Positions 8,841 to 18,971 are shown, numbered from the stretch's first letter. The stretch is DNA of 64,000 nucleotides from Stutzerimonas kirkiae (GCF_004327335.1 NZ_QJUO01000008.1:62001-126000), one strand, 5' to 3'. Notes: generated from the letters alone by a model not told the origin. A program made the numbers and translations.

Positions 8841-10025
8841 ATGCAGAACCCAAGCGCAACGTTGCTGATCATCGATGATGACGATGTGGTGAGAGCCAGT
8901 CTGGCCGCCTATCTGGAAGACAGTGGTTTCCATGTCCTGCAAGCGGCCAGTGGCCCCCGGGGCATGGCACTGTTCGAGTCGGCATCCCCCGATCTGATCC
9001 TCTGTGATCTGCGTATGCCGCAGATGGACGGACTGGAGTTGATTCGTCGTGTCAGCGAGAGCCAGCCCGAGCTGCCGGTCATCGTGGTTTCCGGTGCCGG
9101 TGTCATGAACGATGCGGTCGAGGCCCTGCGCCTGGGTGCGGTCGACTATCTGATCAAGCCCCTTGAAGACCTCGCCGTGCTCGAGCATTCGGTGCGTCGC
9201 GCTCTGGAACGCTCTCACCTGCGAATGGAGAACCGCCTCTACCGCGAACAGCTGGAAACGGCCAATCGCGAGCTGCAGGCGAGCCTGCACCTGCTGCAGG
9301 AGGACCAGGACGCGGGGCGTCAGGTGCAGATGAACATGCTGCCTGAAAGCCCATGGGTGGTGGATGACTTCAGCTTTGCCCACACGATCATTCCCTCGCT
9401 CTATCTCTCGGGGGATTTCGTCGATTACCTCCGGGTCGATGAGCACCGCATCGCCTTCTATCTTGCCGATGTGTCGGGGCATGGCGCTTCTTCGGCCTTC
9501 GTCACCGTGCTGCTCAAGTTCATGACCACGCGGCTGCTCTACGAATTCCGGCGTCATCCTGTGTTGCCCGAGTTCAAGCCTTCCGAGGTGCTGGAGCATA
9601 TCAACCGTGGCCTGATCAACTGCAAGCTCGGCAAGCATGTGACGATGCTGGGTGGGATCATCGACCAGCACAGCAATACCCTGCATTACAGTATCGGCGG
9701 CCATTTGCCCATGCCGGTGCTCTTCAGCGCGGGCGAAGCGCGCTATCTGGAAGGGCGTGGCCTGCCCGTCGGGCTGTTCGCCGATGCCAGCTACGAGAAC
9801 TTCGAGCTGGCACTGCCCGATGCCTTCAGCCTGACCTTGCTGTCCGATGGTGTGTTCGATCTGCTGCCGGGCGACACGCTCAAGGACAAGGAACAGCTAC
9901 TGCCCGAGCTGGTCGCCCGCTCGGCTGGAACCCTCGAGGGCCTTAGCCAGGCCCTTGGCCTGGCCGGCCTGGAGGGAATGCCCGATGATATTGCCTTGCT
10001 GGTATTGAGCAGGAACCTTGCATGA
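8841..10025 (+). CDS. rssB: Response regulator with PP2C phosphatase output (RssB-like)
   Basis: A 394-residue fusion of a receiver domain (about 7-120) and a PP2C/SpoIIE-type Ser/Thr phosphatase (about 165-390). The receiver has the acidic pocket IIDDDDV, phospho-acceptor Asp56 (LILCDLRMP) and the conserved Lys in DYLIKPLEDL. The phosphatase shows its metal-binding motifs GDFVDYLRV, YLADVSGHG, LLSDGVFD and PDDIALLVL. By analogy with HsbR and RssB, receiver phosphorylation would control dephosphorylation of the downstream STAS protein and so sigma-factor availability. Its stop overlaps the start of that partner by 4 bp. Confidence 0.92.
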   Translation: MQNPSATLLIIDDDDVVRASLAAYLEDSGFHVLQAASGPRGMALFESASPDLILCDLRMPQMDGLELIRRVSESQPELPVIVVSGAGVMNDAVEALRLGAVDYLIKPLEDLAVLEHSVRRALERSHLRMENRLYREQLETANRELQASLHLLQEDQDAGRQVQMNMLPESPWVVDDFSFAHTIIPSLYLSGDFVDYLRVDEHRIAFYLADVSGHGASSAFVTVLLKFMTTRLLYEFRRHPVLPEFKPSEVLEHINRGLINCKLGKHVTMLGGIIDQHSNTLHYSIGGHLPMPVLFSAGEARYLEGRGLPVGLFADASYENFELALPDAFSLTLLSDGVFDLLPGDTLKDKEQLLPELVARSAGTLEGLSQALGLAGLEGMPDDIALLVLSRNLA

Positions 10026-10504
10026 GTACTGGTAAGATCCAGTTTGCCGAACTGGACGGCACTTTCATCCTCAAGTTCATCGGTGAAATCCGCCTGACGC
10101 TCTGCTCTGCGCTGGATGACACCATCGACAGGATCTTCTCCTCCAGCAACTTTTCCTCCATCGTCATCGACCTGACGGAAAGTCGCAGCGTCGACAGCAC
10201 CACCCTCGGCATGCTGGCCAAGCTCTCGATCCTGTCGCGGCAGAAGGTCGGCTTGCTGCCCACCCTGGTCACCGTGCACCCGGACATCACACGATTGCTG
10301 CATTCGATGGGCTTCGACCAGGTATTCAATATCGTCGATAGCCCATTGCCGTGCCTCGATTGCCTGTCCGACCTGCCCAGCCAGGATCAGTCCGAAGAGG
10401 TGGTCCGGGCCACGGTGCTGGAAGCGCACCGCATCCTGATGGGGCTCAACGAGTCCAATCGGGAAGCCTTCCAGGATCTGGTCAACGCCCTGGAGCGCTC
10501 CTGA
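10022..10504 (+). CDS. rssC: STAS-domain anti-sigma factor antagonist (RssC-like)
   Basis: A 160-residue protein with an N-terminal STAS domain of the SpoIIAA type. The motif IDLTESRSVDSTTLGML carries the serine (Ser59) expected to be reversibly phosphorylated; the upstream PP2C enzyme is its presumed phosphatase. The C-terminal ~55 residues (EEVVRATVLEAHRILMGLNESNREAFQDLV) form a predicted helix not found in minimal STAS proteins. Start overlaps the upstream stop (ATGA), indicating translational coupling. The anti-sigma factor or kinase it should bind is not encoded nearby. Convergent with tal. Confidence 0.9.
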   Translation: MSTGKIQFAELDGTFILKFIGEIRLTLCSALDDTIDRIFSSSNFSSIVIDLTESRSVDSTTLGMLAKLSILSRQKVGLLPTLVTVHPDITRLLHSMGFDQVFNIVDSPLPCLDCLSDLPSQDQSEEVVRATVLEAHRILMGLNESNREAFQDLVNALERS

Positions 10505-10578
10505 CGACTGCCTATTAGAGGTAGAGGCGGGGTGCGCCATGCGCATCGGCTGGCGCATCCTGCGAAAGTACCGCGCGT

Positions 10579-11499
10579 TCAGGCGCCGAGCAGGGCTTCC
10601 AGTTTTTCCTGATCCCTGGCGAACTGGCGAATGCCTTCGGCCAGTTTCTCCGTGGCCATGGCGTCTTCGTTCAGGCCCCAGCGGAAGTTTTTTTCGTCCA
10701 GGTCGATAAGCGGTTCGGACCCCGCGCCGGGACGTAGCCTGCGTTCCAGTGTACCGTTTTCGCTTTCCAGGCTGGCCAGCAATTGCGGGCTGATGGTCAG
10801 CCTGTCGCAACCGGCGAGGGCTTCGATCTGCCCGCTGTTGCGGAAGCTGGCACCCATGACCACGGTGCCGTAGGCGTGGGCCTTGTAATAGTCGTAGATA
10901 CGCTTGACCGAGCGTACCCCAGGGTCTTCCTCGGGGGCGTATTCCTTTCCTTCGTGCTGCTTGTACCAGTCATAGATACGCCCGACGAAGGGGGAGATCA
11001 GAAAGACCCCGGCCTGCGCGCAGGCCACGGCCTGGGTGAAGGAAAACAGCAGGGTCAGGTTGGTCTGGATGCCTTCCCGCTCCAGCCGCTGGGCCGCACC
11101 GATGCCTTCCCATGTCGCGGCGATCTTGATCAGGACCCGTTCCTTTCCCACTCCCTGGCTTTGGTAAAGGTCGATCAGGCGTAGCGCTCGCTCGAAAGTG
11201 GCCTGGCCATCGAACGACAGCCTGGCGTCCACTTCCGTGGAAATTCTTCCGGGGATCAGTTCGAGTATTTCCTTGCCTACGGCTACGGCGAACAGGTCGC
11301 AGGCCTTGGCCGGGTCGCCCTGGCTGCCGGCCCTGGCGCTGGCCAGTTGCCCGGTATAACGGGGCAATGCGGCGGCCTTGAGCAGCAGGGAAGGATTGGT
11401 GGTGGCGTCGATCGGCTGCAGACTGGCGATGGCGTCGACATCGCCGGTATCGGCGACGATCGTGGTGAACCGCTTGAGTTGTTCCAGCTTGGAAGTCAT
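10579..11499 (-). CDS. tal: Transaldolase
   Basis: Pentose phosphate pathway enzyme that moves a dihydroxyacetone unit between sugar phosphates, in the cytosol. The 306-residue product has [13 protein letters not shown] near the N-terminus and [16 protein letters not shown], which carries the Schiff-base lysine of the TalB subfamily, then [30 protein letters not shown]. Length matches TalB-type enzymes. In Pseudomonas tal typically sits beside rssB-rssC and dusA, as here. The start ATG at 11499 has only a weak purine stretch upstream; [20 protein letters not shown] is the standard N-terminus. Confidence 0.96.
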   Translation of the reverse strand: MTSKLEQLKRFTTIVADTGDVDAIASLQPIDATTNPSLLLKAAALPRYTGQLASARAGSQGDPAKACDLFAVAVGKEILELIPGRISTEVDARLSFDGQATFERALRLIDLYQSQGVGKERVLIKIAATWEGIGAAQRLEREGIQTNLTLLFSFTQAVACAQAGVFLISPFVGRIYDWYKQHEGKEYAPEEDPGVRSVKRIYDYYKAHAYGTVVMGASFRNSGQIEALAGCDRLTISPQLLASLESENGTLERRLRPGAGSEPLIDLDEKNFRWGLNEDAMATEKLAEGIRQFARDQEKLEALLGA

Positions 11500-11552
11500 G
11501 GGGAATCTCTATCCGGGGAGTGGGACGACATTACCCGAGCGACCGCTGGCGC

Positions 11553-11675
11553 TCAATCGCGAAGGCGCAGGTCGTTGTTTTTGAGGCTGGAATAGGTGAT
11601 CAGGGGGCGGCAGCGGAAGCAGTCGCATTGATTGGCGGGTTTGCGATAGGTACGGCAAATGATGGGTACTGTCAT
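11553..11675 (-). CDS. Possible 40-residue cysteine-rich small protein
   Basis: A short open frame starting MTVPIICRTYRKPANQCDC with four cysteines spaced C-x9-C-x-C-x2-C, an arrangement that could bind a metal. A GAGAG sequence lies seven bases before the ATG. I do not recognise a family. It sits in the 600-bp gap between tal and dusA and reads in the same direction as both. Support is only the cysteine pattern, the ribosome-binding site and the compact frame, so it may be chance. Confidence 0.35.
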   Translation of the reverse strand: MTVPIICRTYRKPANQCDCFRCRPLITYSSLKNNDLRLRD

Positions 11676-12107
11676 GATGAACTCTCGTGTCGAGCAGGCC
11701 GGGTGAAAAATCCACGGCCATTGCGTAATGGATGCCGGCCAGCGATGTGCTGGCCAGTAACGGTTTGTCTCGACGGGAGGTGATGCCAGTGAGGACGGTT
11801 GAGATCTAGCAGAACATCTGCAAGAGGCATCCATGTGCAAAGGGTTGCGCCATGAAAGCAAAGGGAGAGTAAAGTCGTTGCCGGCTCTCGATCTCAAGAG
11901 AGGCGGTTTGCACGCAATGGGTATTTTCGGCCCAATCCAGCCTGCGTGTCTTTAGTGCTGCTTGCCGCTTGAGGCGCGAGAGTCGATGATTCCCATGCAC
12001 CTATCACCCAGCGGCGGAACGCACCCTAGCACAAGGCGAGGCACAATGCCACTTTTGCTGCGCGTGTCAAGCGCGCCTTAAGCACCGCGTTATGCCAAGG
12101 CCCGGCC
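11676..12107. other. Intergenic region between dusA and tal, no gene recognised
   Basis: About 430 bp without a convincing coding frame. Open frames here show no family features. The stretch around 11961-11975 (TGCTTGCCGCTTGAGGCG) resembles part of the Pseudomonas REP sequences seen at 35530, but no second arm is present. Promoter elements for tal should lie at the left edge; I could not pick them with confidence. Confidence 0.4.
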
Positions 12108-13181
12108 TCAATGCCCCTCCAGCAGGGCGATGGCCTGGTCCAGCAGCGCCAGCGGATCGCTGCATTTGTGGATGTCCACCGACAGCAGTTGCCGAAAACG
12201 CCTGGCCCCTCGGAAAGCCTGAGCCAGCCCGAGCACATGACGAGTCACATGGTGCATGGCGCCACCCTCCGCCAGATGCCGCTGCACATAGGGCCGCATC
12301 TCTGCCAGCGCCTGCGCCCGGCTGATGGGCGGGGTGGCGCAGGCGAAGAAGCGCCGATCCACTTCGGCCAGCAGGTAGGGGTTGTGATAGGCCTCGCGGC
12401 CCAACATTACGCCATCGAAGCACTGTAGATGCGCCGCGCATTCATCCAGTGTCTTGATACCGCCATTGAGGATGATCTCCAGCTCGGGAAAGTCCTGCTT
12501 GAGACGAGCGGCGACCTCGTGGCGCAACGGTGGTATCTCGCGGTTTTCCTTCGGCGAAAGCCCTTCGAGGATGGCGATGCGCGCATGCACGATAAAGGTC
12601 CGGCAACCCGCCTCGTGGACCTGGCCGACGAAGTCGCATAACTCGCCATAGCTCTCGCGGCCATTGATGCCGATGCGATGCTTGACCGTCACGTCGATGC
12701 CGACCGCATCCCGCATGGCCTTGACGCATTCGGCCACCAGTTGCGGATGCGCCATCAGGCAGGCGCCGATCATATTGTTCTGTACCCGGTCGCTGGGGCA
12801 GCCGGCATTCAGATTGACTTCCCGGTATCCCGTTCGCTCGGCCATGCCGGCGCAGGCGGCCAGTGCCCGCGGGTCGCTGCCGCCCAACTGCAATGCCAGG
12901 GGCTGTTCGCTGTCGTCATGGCGCAGGAAGCGCTCGGCATCGCCATGCAGCAGCGCCCCGGTCGTCACCATCTCGCTATAGAGCAGCGCATGCCGCGACA
13001 GCCGGCGCATGAAATATCGGCAGTGCCTGTCCGTCCAGTCCATCATCGGTGCGACGGAGAACTTCCTGGACGGGCCGGCTGGGGTTGCTGAGGATTCTTG
13101 GGGTTCTACGGACTTCAAGAGGGTTGCTCGTTCACGGTTATTTGCCTGTGCAAGAGCGGCGTATCGCGCGCAAGCGCCCAT
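12108..13181 (-). CDS. dusA: tRNA-dihydrouridine(20/20a) synthase DusA
   Basis: FMN enzyme reducing U20/U20a in tRNA D-loops with NADPH. The product shows RKFSVAPMMDWTDRHCRYFMR at the start of the TIM barrel, the catalytic Cys in VNLNAGCPSDRVQNNMIGACLM, KHRIGING and LNGGIKTLDEC, plus the C-terminal helical domain (GLAQAFRGARRFRQLLS). This pattern is DusA rather than DusB or DusC. The frame opens at 13181 (357 residues), but the first ~38 residues are poorly conserved; a TTG about 20 residues in is an alternative start. The upstream 620 bp hold only a dispersed repeat. Confidence 0.93.
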   Translation of the reverse strand: MGACARYAALAQANNRERATLLKSVEPQESSATPAGPSRKFSVAPMMDWTDRHCRYFMRRLSRHALLYSEMVTTGALLHGDAERFLRHDDSEQPLALQLGGSDPRALAACAGMAERTGYREVNLNAGCPSDRVQNNMIGACLMAHPQLVAECVKAMRDAVGIDVTVKHRIGINGRESYGELCDFVGQVHEAGCRTFIVHARIAILEGLSPKENREIPPLRHEVAARLKQDFPELEIILNGGIKTLDECAAHLQCFDGVMLGREAYHNPYLLAEVDRRFFACATPPISRAQALAEMRPYVQRHLAEGGAMHHVTRHVLGLAQAFRGARRFRQLLSVDIHKCSDPLALLDQAIALLEGH

Positions 13182-13258
13182 GCATCAGGGAGAGGTAAGA
13201 CCGCATTCTAGCGCATGAGCGACTGCGCACGATGAGTCGAGCCAGGCTGTAGGGCGAT

Positions 13259-13708
13259 GCGTCGCGACCGGGTTGCCAATAAAGTCTGCGATTGGCGGTA
13301 CACTGCTGTCGGTGCTCCGTTGTCCCTGGCCGGTGCCGCTACGAAACTCGCATGAACCCGTCGCCCATATGGATAAGGGGGCGATCTTCGTCGGCGTCCC
13401 GGCCGACGAAGGTTTCGTAACAGGGTTGGCCGGGCTCGCGGCAAATACGGCGGTGACTATGGAAAGAGCCCTCAGTGCCGGGTCGCCTCATTCATAGGGA
13501 TTCGGTCTCACTGGCTTTTTCTTTCAGGCACCACACAGCTAGTGGCTGTGCGGATGCCTGGCGATGGGCTCGGCGAAGCGCTACAGGGATGTATTCACGC
13601 GTGCCCCGTCCCGTCACCAGGCATTCGCTCAGGGACGATGACCCCGAGGTCGCGCTTCTTCGATCCTCAAGCCAGTCACACTATTGCCAATCCGCTCGCA
13701 CTGCCGCC
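13259..13708 (+). repeat. Family B ~450-bp dispersed repeat, copy B1
   Basis: Aligns over its whole length with the reverse complement of 50210-50695. Shared landmarks in order: GCGACCGGGTTG, CGATT, CGCATGAACCCGTCG, GTCGGCGTCC, GACGAAGGTTTCGTAA, CTATGGAAAGAGCC, GTGGCTGTGCGGATGCCTGG, TATTCACGCGTGCCCCGTCC, CAGGGACGATG and ATTGCCAATCCGCT. By eye about three quarters to four fifths of bases match. The second half of the element can fold into a long hairpin. It lies between dusA and cvpA. Confidence 0.85.
13369..13497 (+). CDS. 42-residue open frame inside repeat B1
   Basis: Reads [17 protein letters not shown] followed by a short hydrophobic/charged tail ending SPHS. The copy in repeat B2 encodes an equally long product with the same stop position, identical at about 30 of 42 residues. 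The frame is therefore kept in both copies, but roughly two thirds of the base differences change the residue, which does not indicate strong selection. No convincing ribosome-binding site. Function unknown; may be a passenger of the repeat rather than a gene. Confidence 0.25.
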   Translation: MDKGAIFVGVPADEGFVTGLAGLAANTAVTMERALSAGSPHS

Positions 13709-13823
13709 CGCCCGGGAGCGCAGGTGAGCGCTCATTCGATTACCCCGTGGGATCGGTTTTTCGCTTACCCGATGCCGGAGGCTCTGGTAAAATGCGCCGC
13801 CTTCTTCTCTGCCTGAGATTACC

Positions 13824-14336
13824 GTGGCTTTTACCTGGGTCGATTGGGCCATCATCGCCATCATCGCAATTTCCAGCCTGATCAGCCTCAGGCGGGGCTT
13901 CGTCAAGGAAGCCCTGTCGCTGCTGACCTGGATCGTCGCGGGTGTGGTGGCCTGGATGTTCGGCGGATCGCTGTCCCACCATCTGGAGCCTTTCGTCAGC
14001 ACGCCTTCGGCCCGGGTCATCGGTGCCTGCGTCATTCTGTTCGTGCTGACCCTGCTGCTGGGGGCCCTGGTCAATTTCCTGATCGGCGAGCTGGTCCGCG
14101 TCACCGGCATGTCCGGCACCGACCGTTTTCTCGGCATGGTATTCGGCGCCGCCCGTGGCGGCCTGCTGATCGTGGCGTTGGTCGGGCTACTGAGCCTGGC
14201 TCCGGTCGCGGAAGACCCATGGTGGCGCGAGTCCACGCTGATACCGCATTTTCTATTGATTGCCGACTGGTCGAAGAACCTTATCCTGGGTTTTGGCGGC
14301 CAGTGGATTTCCAGTTCGCTCAACGTATCGGATTGA
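13824..14336 (+). CDS. cvpA: CvpA family membrane protein
   Basis: Inner-membrane protein of 170 residues with four hydrophobic segments (about 8-25, 30-50, 65-85, 105-125). FTWVDWAIIAIIAISSLISLRRGFVKEALSLLTWIVAG is the characteristic CvpA N-terminus, and RFLGMVFGAARGGLLIVAL is also conserved. CvpA is needed for colicin V export and bile/envelope stress tolerance in enterics; its molecular role is unclear. Translation starts at a GTG. It precedes purF by 69 bp, the usual cvpA-purF operon. A TAAAAT box at 13788 could be the -10 element. Confidence 0.93.
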   Translation: MAFTWVDWAIIAIIAISSLISLRRGFVKEALSLLTWIVAGVVAWMFGGSLSHHLEPFVSTPSARVIGACVILFVLTLLLGALVNFLIGELVRVTGMSGTDRFLGMVFGAARGGLLIVALVGLLSLAPVAEDPWWRESTLIPHFLLIADWSKNLILGFGGQWISSSLNVSD

Positions 14337-14404
14337 GCTGTTTGACCACGGGGCCGGCCCAGGCCGATGCCCGGATAGCCTGAAATAACTGAGGGGTTCC
14401 TTGC

Positions 14405-15919
<1,515 letters not shown>

Positions 15920-15946
15920 TGGCCGCCGTGACGAGGTGAAAGAATC

Positions 15947-17158
15947 ATGACCACAGAATGGAATGCCGGGCGGTTGGACAGCGACCTGGACCAGGCGGCC
16001 TTCGACACCCTGGCCGTGCGTGCCGGCCAGCATCGCACCGCGGAAGGCGAGCACAGCGAGGCGCTGTTCCCTACCTCCAGCTATGTGTTCAGGAGCGCGG
16101 CCGATGCCGCGGCGCGTTTTGCCGGCGAGCAGCCGGGGAACGTCTACTCGCGCTACACCAACCCGACCGTGCGCGCCTTCGAGGAACGCATCGCTGCCCT
16201 GGAAGGCGCCGAGCAGGCCGTGGCGACCGCTTCCGGCATGTCGGCGATCCTCTCCATCGCCATGAGCCTGTGCAGCGCCGGTGACCATGTGCTGGTTTCG
16301 CGCAGCGTGTTCGGCTCGACCATCAGCCTGTTCGAGAAATACCTCAAGCGCTTCGGCGTGCAGGTCGACTACGTGCCGCTCTCCGACCTGGCCGCCTGGG
16401 AGGGCGCATTCAAGCCCAATACCCGCCTGCTGTTCGTCGAATCGCCCTCCAACCCGCTGGCCGAACTGGTGGATATCGCCGCCCTGGGCAAGATCGCCCA
16501 TGCCCATGGTGCCCTGCTGGCGGTGGATAACTGCTTCTGCACGCCGGCGCTGCAACAACCCTTGCAGCTTGGCGCCGATATCGTCATGCACTCGGCGACC
16601 AAGTACATCGATGGCCAGGGCAGGGCGCTGGGTGGCGTGGTGGCCGGTAGCGCCAAGCTGATGGAGAGCGTCGTCGGCTTCCTGCGCACCGCCGGGCCGA
16701 CGCTCAGCCCGTTCAACGCCTGGATCTTCCTCAAGGGCCTGGAAACCCTGCGTATCCGTATGCAGGCCCACTGTGCCAGCGCCCTGCAACTGGCGCAGTG
16801 GCTGGAAATCCAGCCTGGCATCGAGCATGTCTACTACAGCGGCCTGGCCAGCCATCCCCAGCATGAACTGGCCAAGCGCCAACAGAAGGACTTCGGTGCC
16901 GTGGTCAGTTTCGAGGTCAAGGGCGGCAAGCAAGCCGCCTGGCGCTTCATCGACGCCACCCGGGTGATCTCCATCACCACCAACCTGGGCGATACCAAGA
17001 CCACCATCGCCCATCCGGCCAGCACCTCCCATGGCCGCCTTTCCGCCGAGGAGCGGGCCAGTGCCGGTATCAAGGACAGCCTGATACGGGTAGCGGTGGG
17101 GCTGGAGGATATCGCCGACCTGAAGGCCGACCTGGCCCGTGGGCTGGCGGCGCTGTGA
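15947..17158 (+). CDS. metZ: O-succinylhomoserine sulfhydrylase MetZ
   Basis: PLP enzyme converting O-succinylhomoserine and sulfide to homocysteine, the direct sulfhydrylation route to methionine used by Pseudomonas. The 403-residue product has the Cys/Met-metabolism fold: YSRYTNPTVRAFEERIAALEGAE, ATASGMSAILS, FVESPSNPL, AVDNCFCTPALQQPL and the PLP lysine in HSATKYIDGQGRALGG. The MetZ-type insertion and C-terminus (TTIAHPASTSHGRLSAEERASAGI) are present. It follows purF by 27 bp. A huge antisense open frame over purF-metZ is a codon-bias shadow. Confidence 0.95.
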   Translation: MTTEWNAGRLDSDLDQAAFDTLAVRAGQHRTAEGEHSEALFPTSSYVFRSAADAAARFAGEQPGNVYSRYTNPTVRAFEERIAALEGAEQAVATASGMSAILSIAMSLCSAGDHVLVSRSVFGSTISLFEKYLKRFGVQVDYVPLSDLAAWEGAFKPNTRLLFVESPSNPLAELVDIAALGKIAHAHGALLAVDNCFCTPALQQPLQLGADIVMHSATKYIDGQGRALGGVVAGSAKLMESVVGFLRTAGPTLSPFNAWIFLKGLETLRIRMQAHCASALQLAQWLEIQPGIEHVYYSGLASHPQHELAKRQQKDFGAVVSFEVKGGKQAAWRFIDATRVISITTNLGDTKTTIAHPASTSHGRLSAEERASAGIKDSLIRVAVGLEDIADLKADLARGLAAL

Positions 17159-17288
17159 TCGCCCTGGGAAAACACCGGCAAAGTGTTGACTTGCTCATGG
17201 TGGATGAGTAAATTGCGCGCCTCACAGGATGAACGGCCCGATAAGCCGCTCGCTGGACCTGTGGAATGGGCGAAAGCCCAGCCGACGC

Positions 17289-17365
17289 GCAGCGGTAGTT
17301 CAGTCGGTTAGAATACCGGCCTGTCACGCCGGGGGTCGCGGGTTCGAGTCCCGTCCGCTGCGCCA
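17289..17365 (+). tRNA. tRNA-Asp (GTC)
   Basis: 77-nt cloverleaf with encoded CCA. Acceptor stem GCAGCGG pairs with CCGCTGC; D-arm contains AGTTCAGTCGGTTAGAAT; anticodon arm CCGGC-CTGTCAC-GCCGG has anticodon GTC; T-arm GCGGG-TTCGAGT-CCCGT; discriminator G then CCA. A Rho-independent terminator follows at 17412. No integrase or duplicated tRNA 3' end was found nearby, so it does not mark an island. Confidence 0.97.
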
Positions 17366-17411
17366 TACAATGATCGGTTCGCAGGTTTCTGCGCAAGCGA
17401 TCGACGAAAAA

Positions 17412-17433
17412 GCGACCTTCACGGTCGCTTTTT
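17412..17433 (+). terminator. Rho-independent terminator after tRNA-Asp
   Basis: Stem GCGACC / GGTCGC with loop TTCAC, followed by TTTTT. Located 46 bp past the tRNA. Confidence 0.85.
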
Positions 17434-17595
17434 CGTTTCTACCCTCCGGTACCGCCCTCATCGCTTTCATCCCGTTTCCTCGGGGCCTGACAGCGCCGCC
17501 GCCATGCGGTCGTATTTGGCAACAAGGGCGCCTGGCTGTCCGTGGGTCTCTGGCCTATACCCTCTATTCCAGCGATATCCCGTGGAGGGTGGACA

Positions 17596-17799
17596 ATGAC
17601 AATAAACAGACTCCATGTCGGCCAGCGTGTGCGTGTCCCCGAGCATCATCTGCCACCCGGCCTGCCGCGTCAGGTCCGGCATGGCACCGTGGTGGAAATA
17701 GAACCCCTGCGCATCGACCTGCAGCGTGCGCTGGTGCTGTTGGAGGGGGAGCCGAGCGGCCTGGTCGCCTGCAATTCCTGCGACATAGAGCGTCAGTGA
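17596..17799 (+). CDS. Conserved-looking hypothetical small protein
   Basis: 67-residue basic/neutral protein with alternating short strands (RLHVGQRVRVPEHH, RHGTVVEIEPLRIDL, ALVLLEGE), suggesting a small beta-barrel such as an SH3-like or KOW-like fold. I do not recognise the family. The start was chosen at the ATG after GGAGGGTGGACA, a strong ribosome-binding site; an upstream in-frame ATG at 17542 would add 18 unrelated residues. It stands alone between tRNA-Asp and an outer-membrane protein gene. It ends with CNSCDIERQ, a CxxC pair that might bind metal. Confidence 0.6.
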   Translation: MTINRLHVGQRVRVPEHHLPPGLPRQVRHGTVVEIEPLRIDLQRALVLLEGEPSGLVACNSCDIERQ

Positions 17800-17936
17800 G
17801 AGCGGGGCCGTCGGCCCGGGCGCAGGGCGGATACCGTTCGTCAGCCCTGCGCGAACCGCTTGGATAAAGCCCGAGTCAAGATCATGGACCGTGCAATACA
17901 GCACTATCTGGAAGATCTGATTAAGGAGTGACATCC

Positions 17937-18698
17937 ATGCGTATGAGTGGACTTGCGGCAACAACGGCTCTTGGCGTTTGTCTGGCCGGTACCTCGCATG
18001 TCTATGCGGATTCGGTGACCGGCCCTGTTTCCAACATTGGCCTGATCGGTTCGCATAACCAGTACAAGCTGACCGTGGACGGCGAGAGTGACAAGGACAG
18101 GGTCAATCAGGGCGGCCTGTACTATAACTTCGGCAACAAGCTGACCGGCCAGGAAGGCGTCGTCTATCAGATCGGTGCGGAAGGCCAGTACGGCAAAGAG
18201 GGCGATACCAAGTTCAAAGCGGCCAAGGCCGAGTTCGATGTGGGCCTGCGCGCGCCCCTGAGCATCAACAACTACCTGGACTTCATCGTCGGTGGTGGCT
18301 ATGACTGGGGGCGTGTGCAGCAGGATGACGTGCGCATCGGCTTTACCGAAGAGGATGTCAAGCTGACCACTAAGCAGCCATTCGCCAAGGCCGGTGTCGG
18401 TTACAACTACCTGACGCCCGGCTATACGGTACGCCTGGAACTGGGTGCCCGTTATTCCATCGAAGGCCGCAGCAAGCTCAAGGTCGGGGACGAAAGCGAG
18501 TCGGTGGATCTCAAGGACAAGGTCAACCCCTATGGTGAGTTGAGCTTCCTGTGGAACAAGGGCATCAACAACCTGCCCGTGAGCGCGGGTCTGTACTACA
18601 CCCAGACGCGCTATCAACTGGATAGCGGCAATGTCGTCGCCCAGCGCACCAAGCTCAAGCAGGAGCAGGTCGGCCTGAAGCTGGGCCTGGCATTCTGA
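17937..18698 (+). CDS. Predicted outer-membrane beta-barrel protein
   Basis: 253 residues starting MRMSGLAATTALGVCLAGTSHVYA, a signal peptide with likely cleavage after VYA. The mature part alternates polar and hydrophobic residues in strand-length blocks (GGLYYNFGNKL, VVYQIGAEGQYG, AEFDVGLRAPLS, YTVRLELGARYSI, VNPYGELSFLW) and ends in LKLGLAF, the terminal Phe being the usual outer-membrane assembly signal. I cannot name the family; it resembles small porin-like or OmpW-size barrels. TTAAGGAG lies 8 bp before the ATG, so an upstream GTG at 17928 is not needed. A terminator follows at 18716. Confidence 0.75.
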   Translation: MRMSGLAATTALGVCLAGTSHVYADSVTGPVSNIGLIGSHNQYKLTVDGESDKDRVNQGGLYYNFGNKLTGQEGVVYQIGAEGQYGKEGDTKFKAAKAEFDVGLRAPLSINNYLDFIVGGGYDWGRVQQDDVRIGFTEEDVKLTTKQPFAKAGVGYNYLTPGYTVRLELGARYSIEGRSKLKVGDESESVDLKDKVNPYGELSFLWNKGINNLPVSAGLYYTQTRYQLDSGNVVAQRTKLKQEQVGLKLGLAF

Positions 18699-18715
18699 TT
18701 CCGCTGTGATCGAAA

Positions 18716-18743
18716 AGCCCCGGCAGGCGACTGCCGGGGCTTT
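18716..18743 (+). terminator. Rho-independent terminator
   Basis: Perfect 11-bp stem AGCCCCGGCAG / CTGCCGGGGCT with GCGA loop, preceded by AAA and followed by TTTCG. It ends the outer-membrane protein gene and isolates it from the next cluster. Confidence 0.88.
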
Positions 18744-18812
18744 CGTGTATCTGCGCCGGCCAATCCGTGGTCCATGTCGCGCGTTGGCTATCGACCGGGC
18801 TGAGCGTGGATC

Positions 18813-18839
18813 ATAAATATATTCCTAAAATGTATTTAT
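18813..18839. promoter_or_regulatory. AT-rich inverted repeat, candidate operator of the dioxygenase/ABC cluster
   Basis: ATAAATATATT and AATGTATTTAT form arms matching at 10 of 11 positions around a CCTAA spacer. The site lies 133 bp before the first gene of the cluster, in a short AT-rich stretch that continues to about 18865 and contrasts with the high-GC flanks. Its symmetry suits a dimeric repressor or activator, but part of the AT richness may simply be promoter. No regulator gene is adjacent. Confidence 0.5.
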
Positions 18840-18971
18840 ATTGATTTTTTTATATCTATATAGTCGCTCCATGCCTGGCAGCCGAACAATCGGCCTGCCG
18901 CACCAGGGACAAGGCCCGAGCAGTGGCCTGTCAAAGCGATGCGCCGCTGGCGCTTTTGCATGGAGCTTTCT

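Noticed and set aside
10532-10558. TGCGCCA/TGGCGCA hairpin between rssC and tal as an intrinsic terminator
   Set aside because: Stem is short and there is no T-run on either strand.
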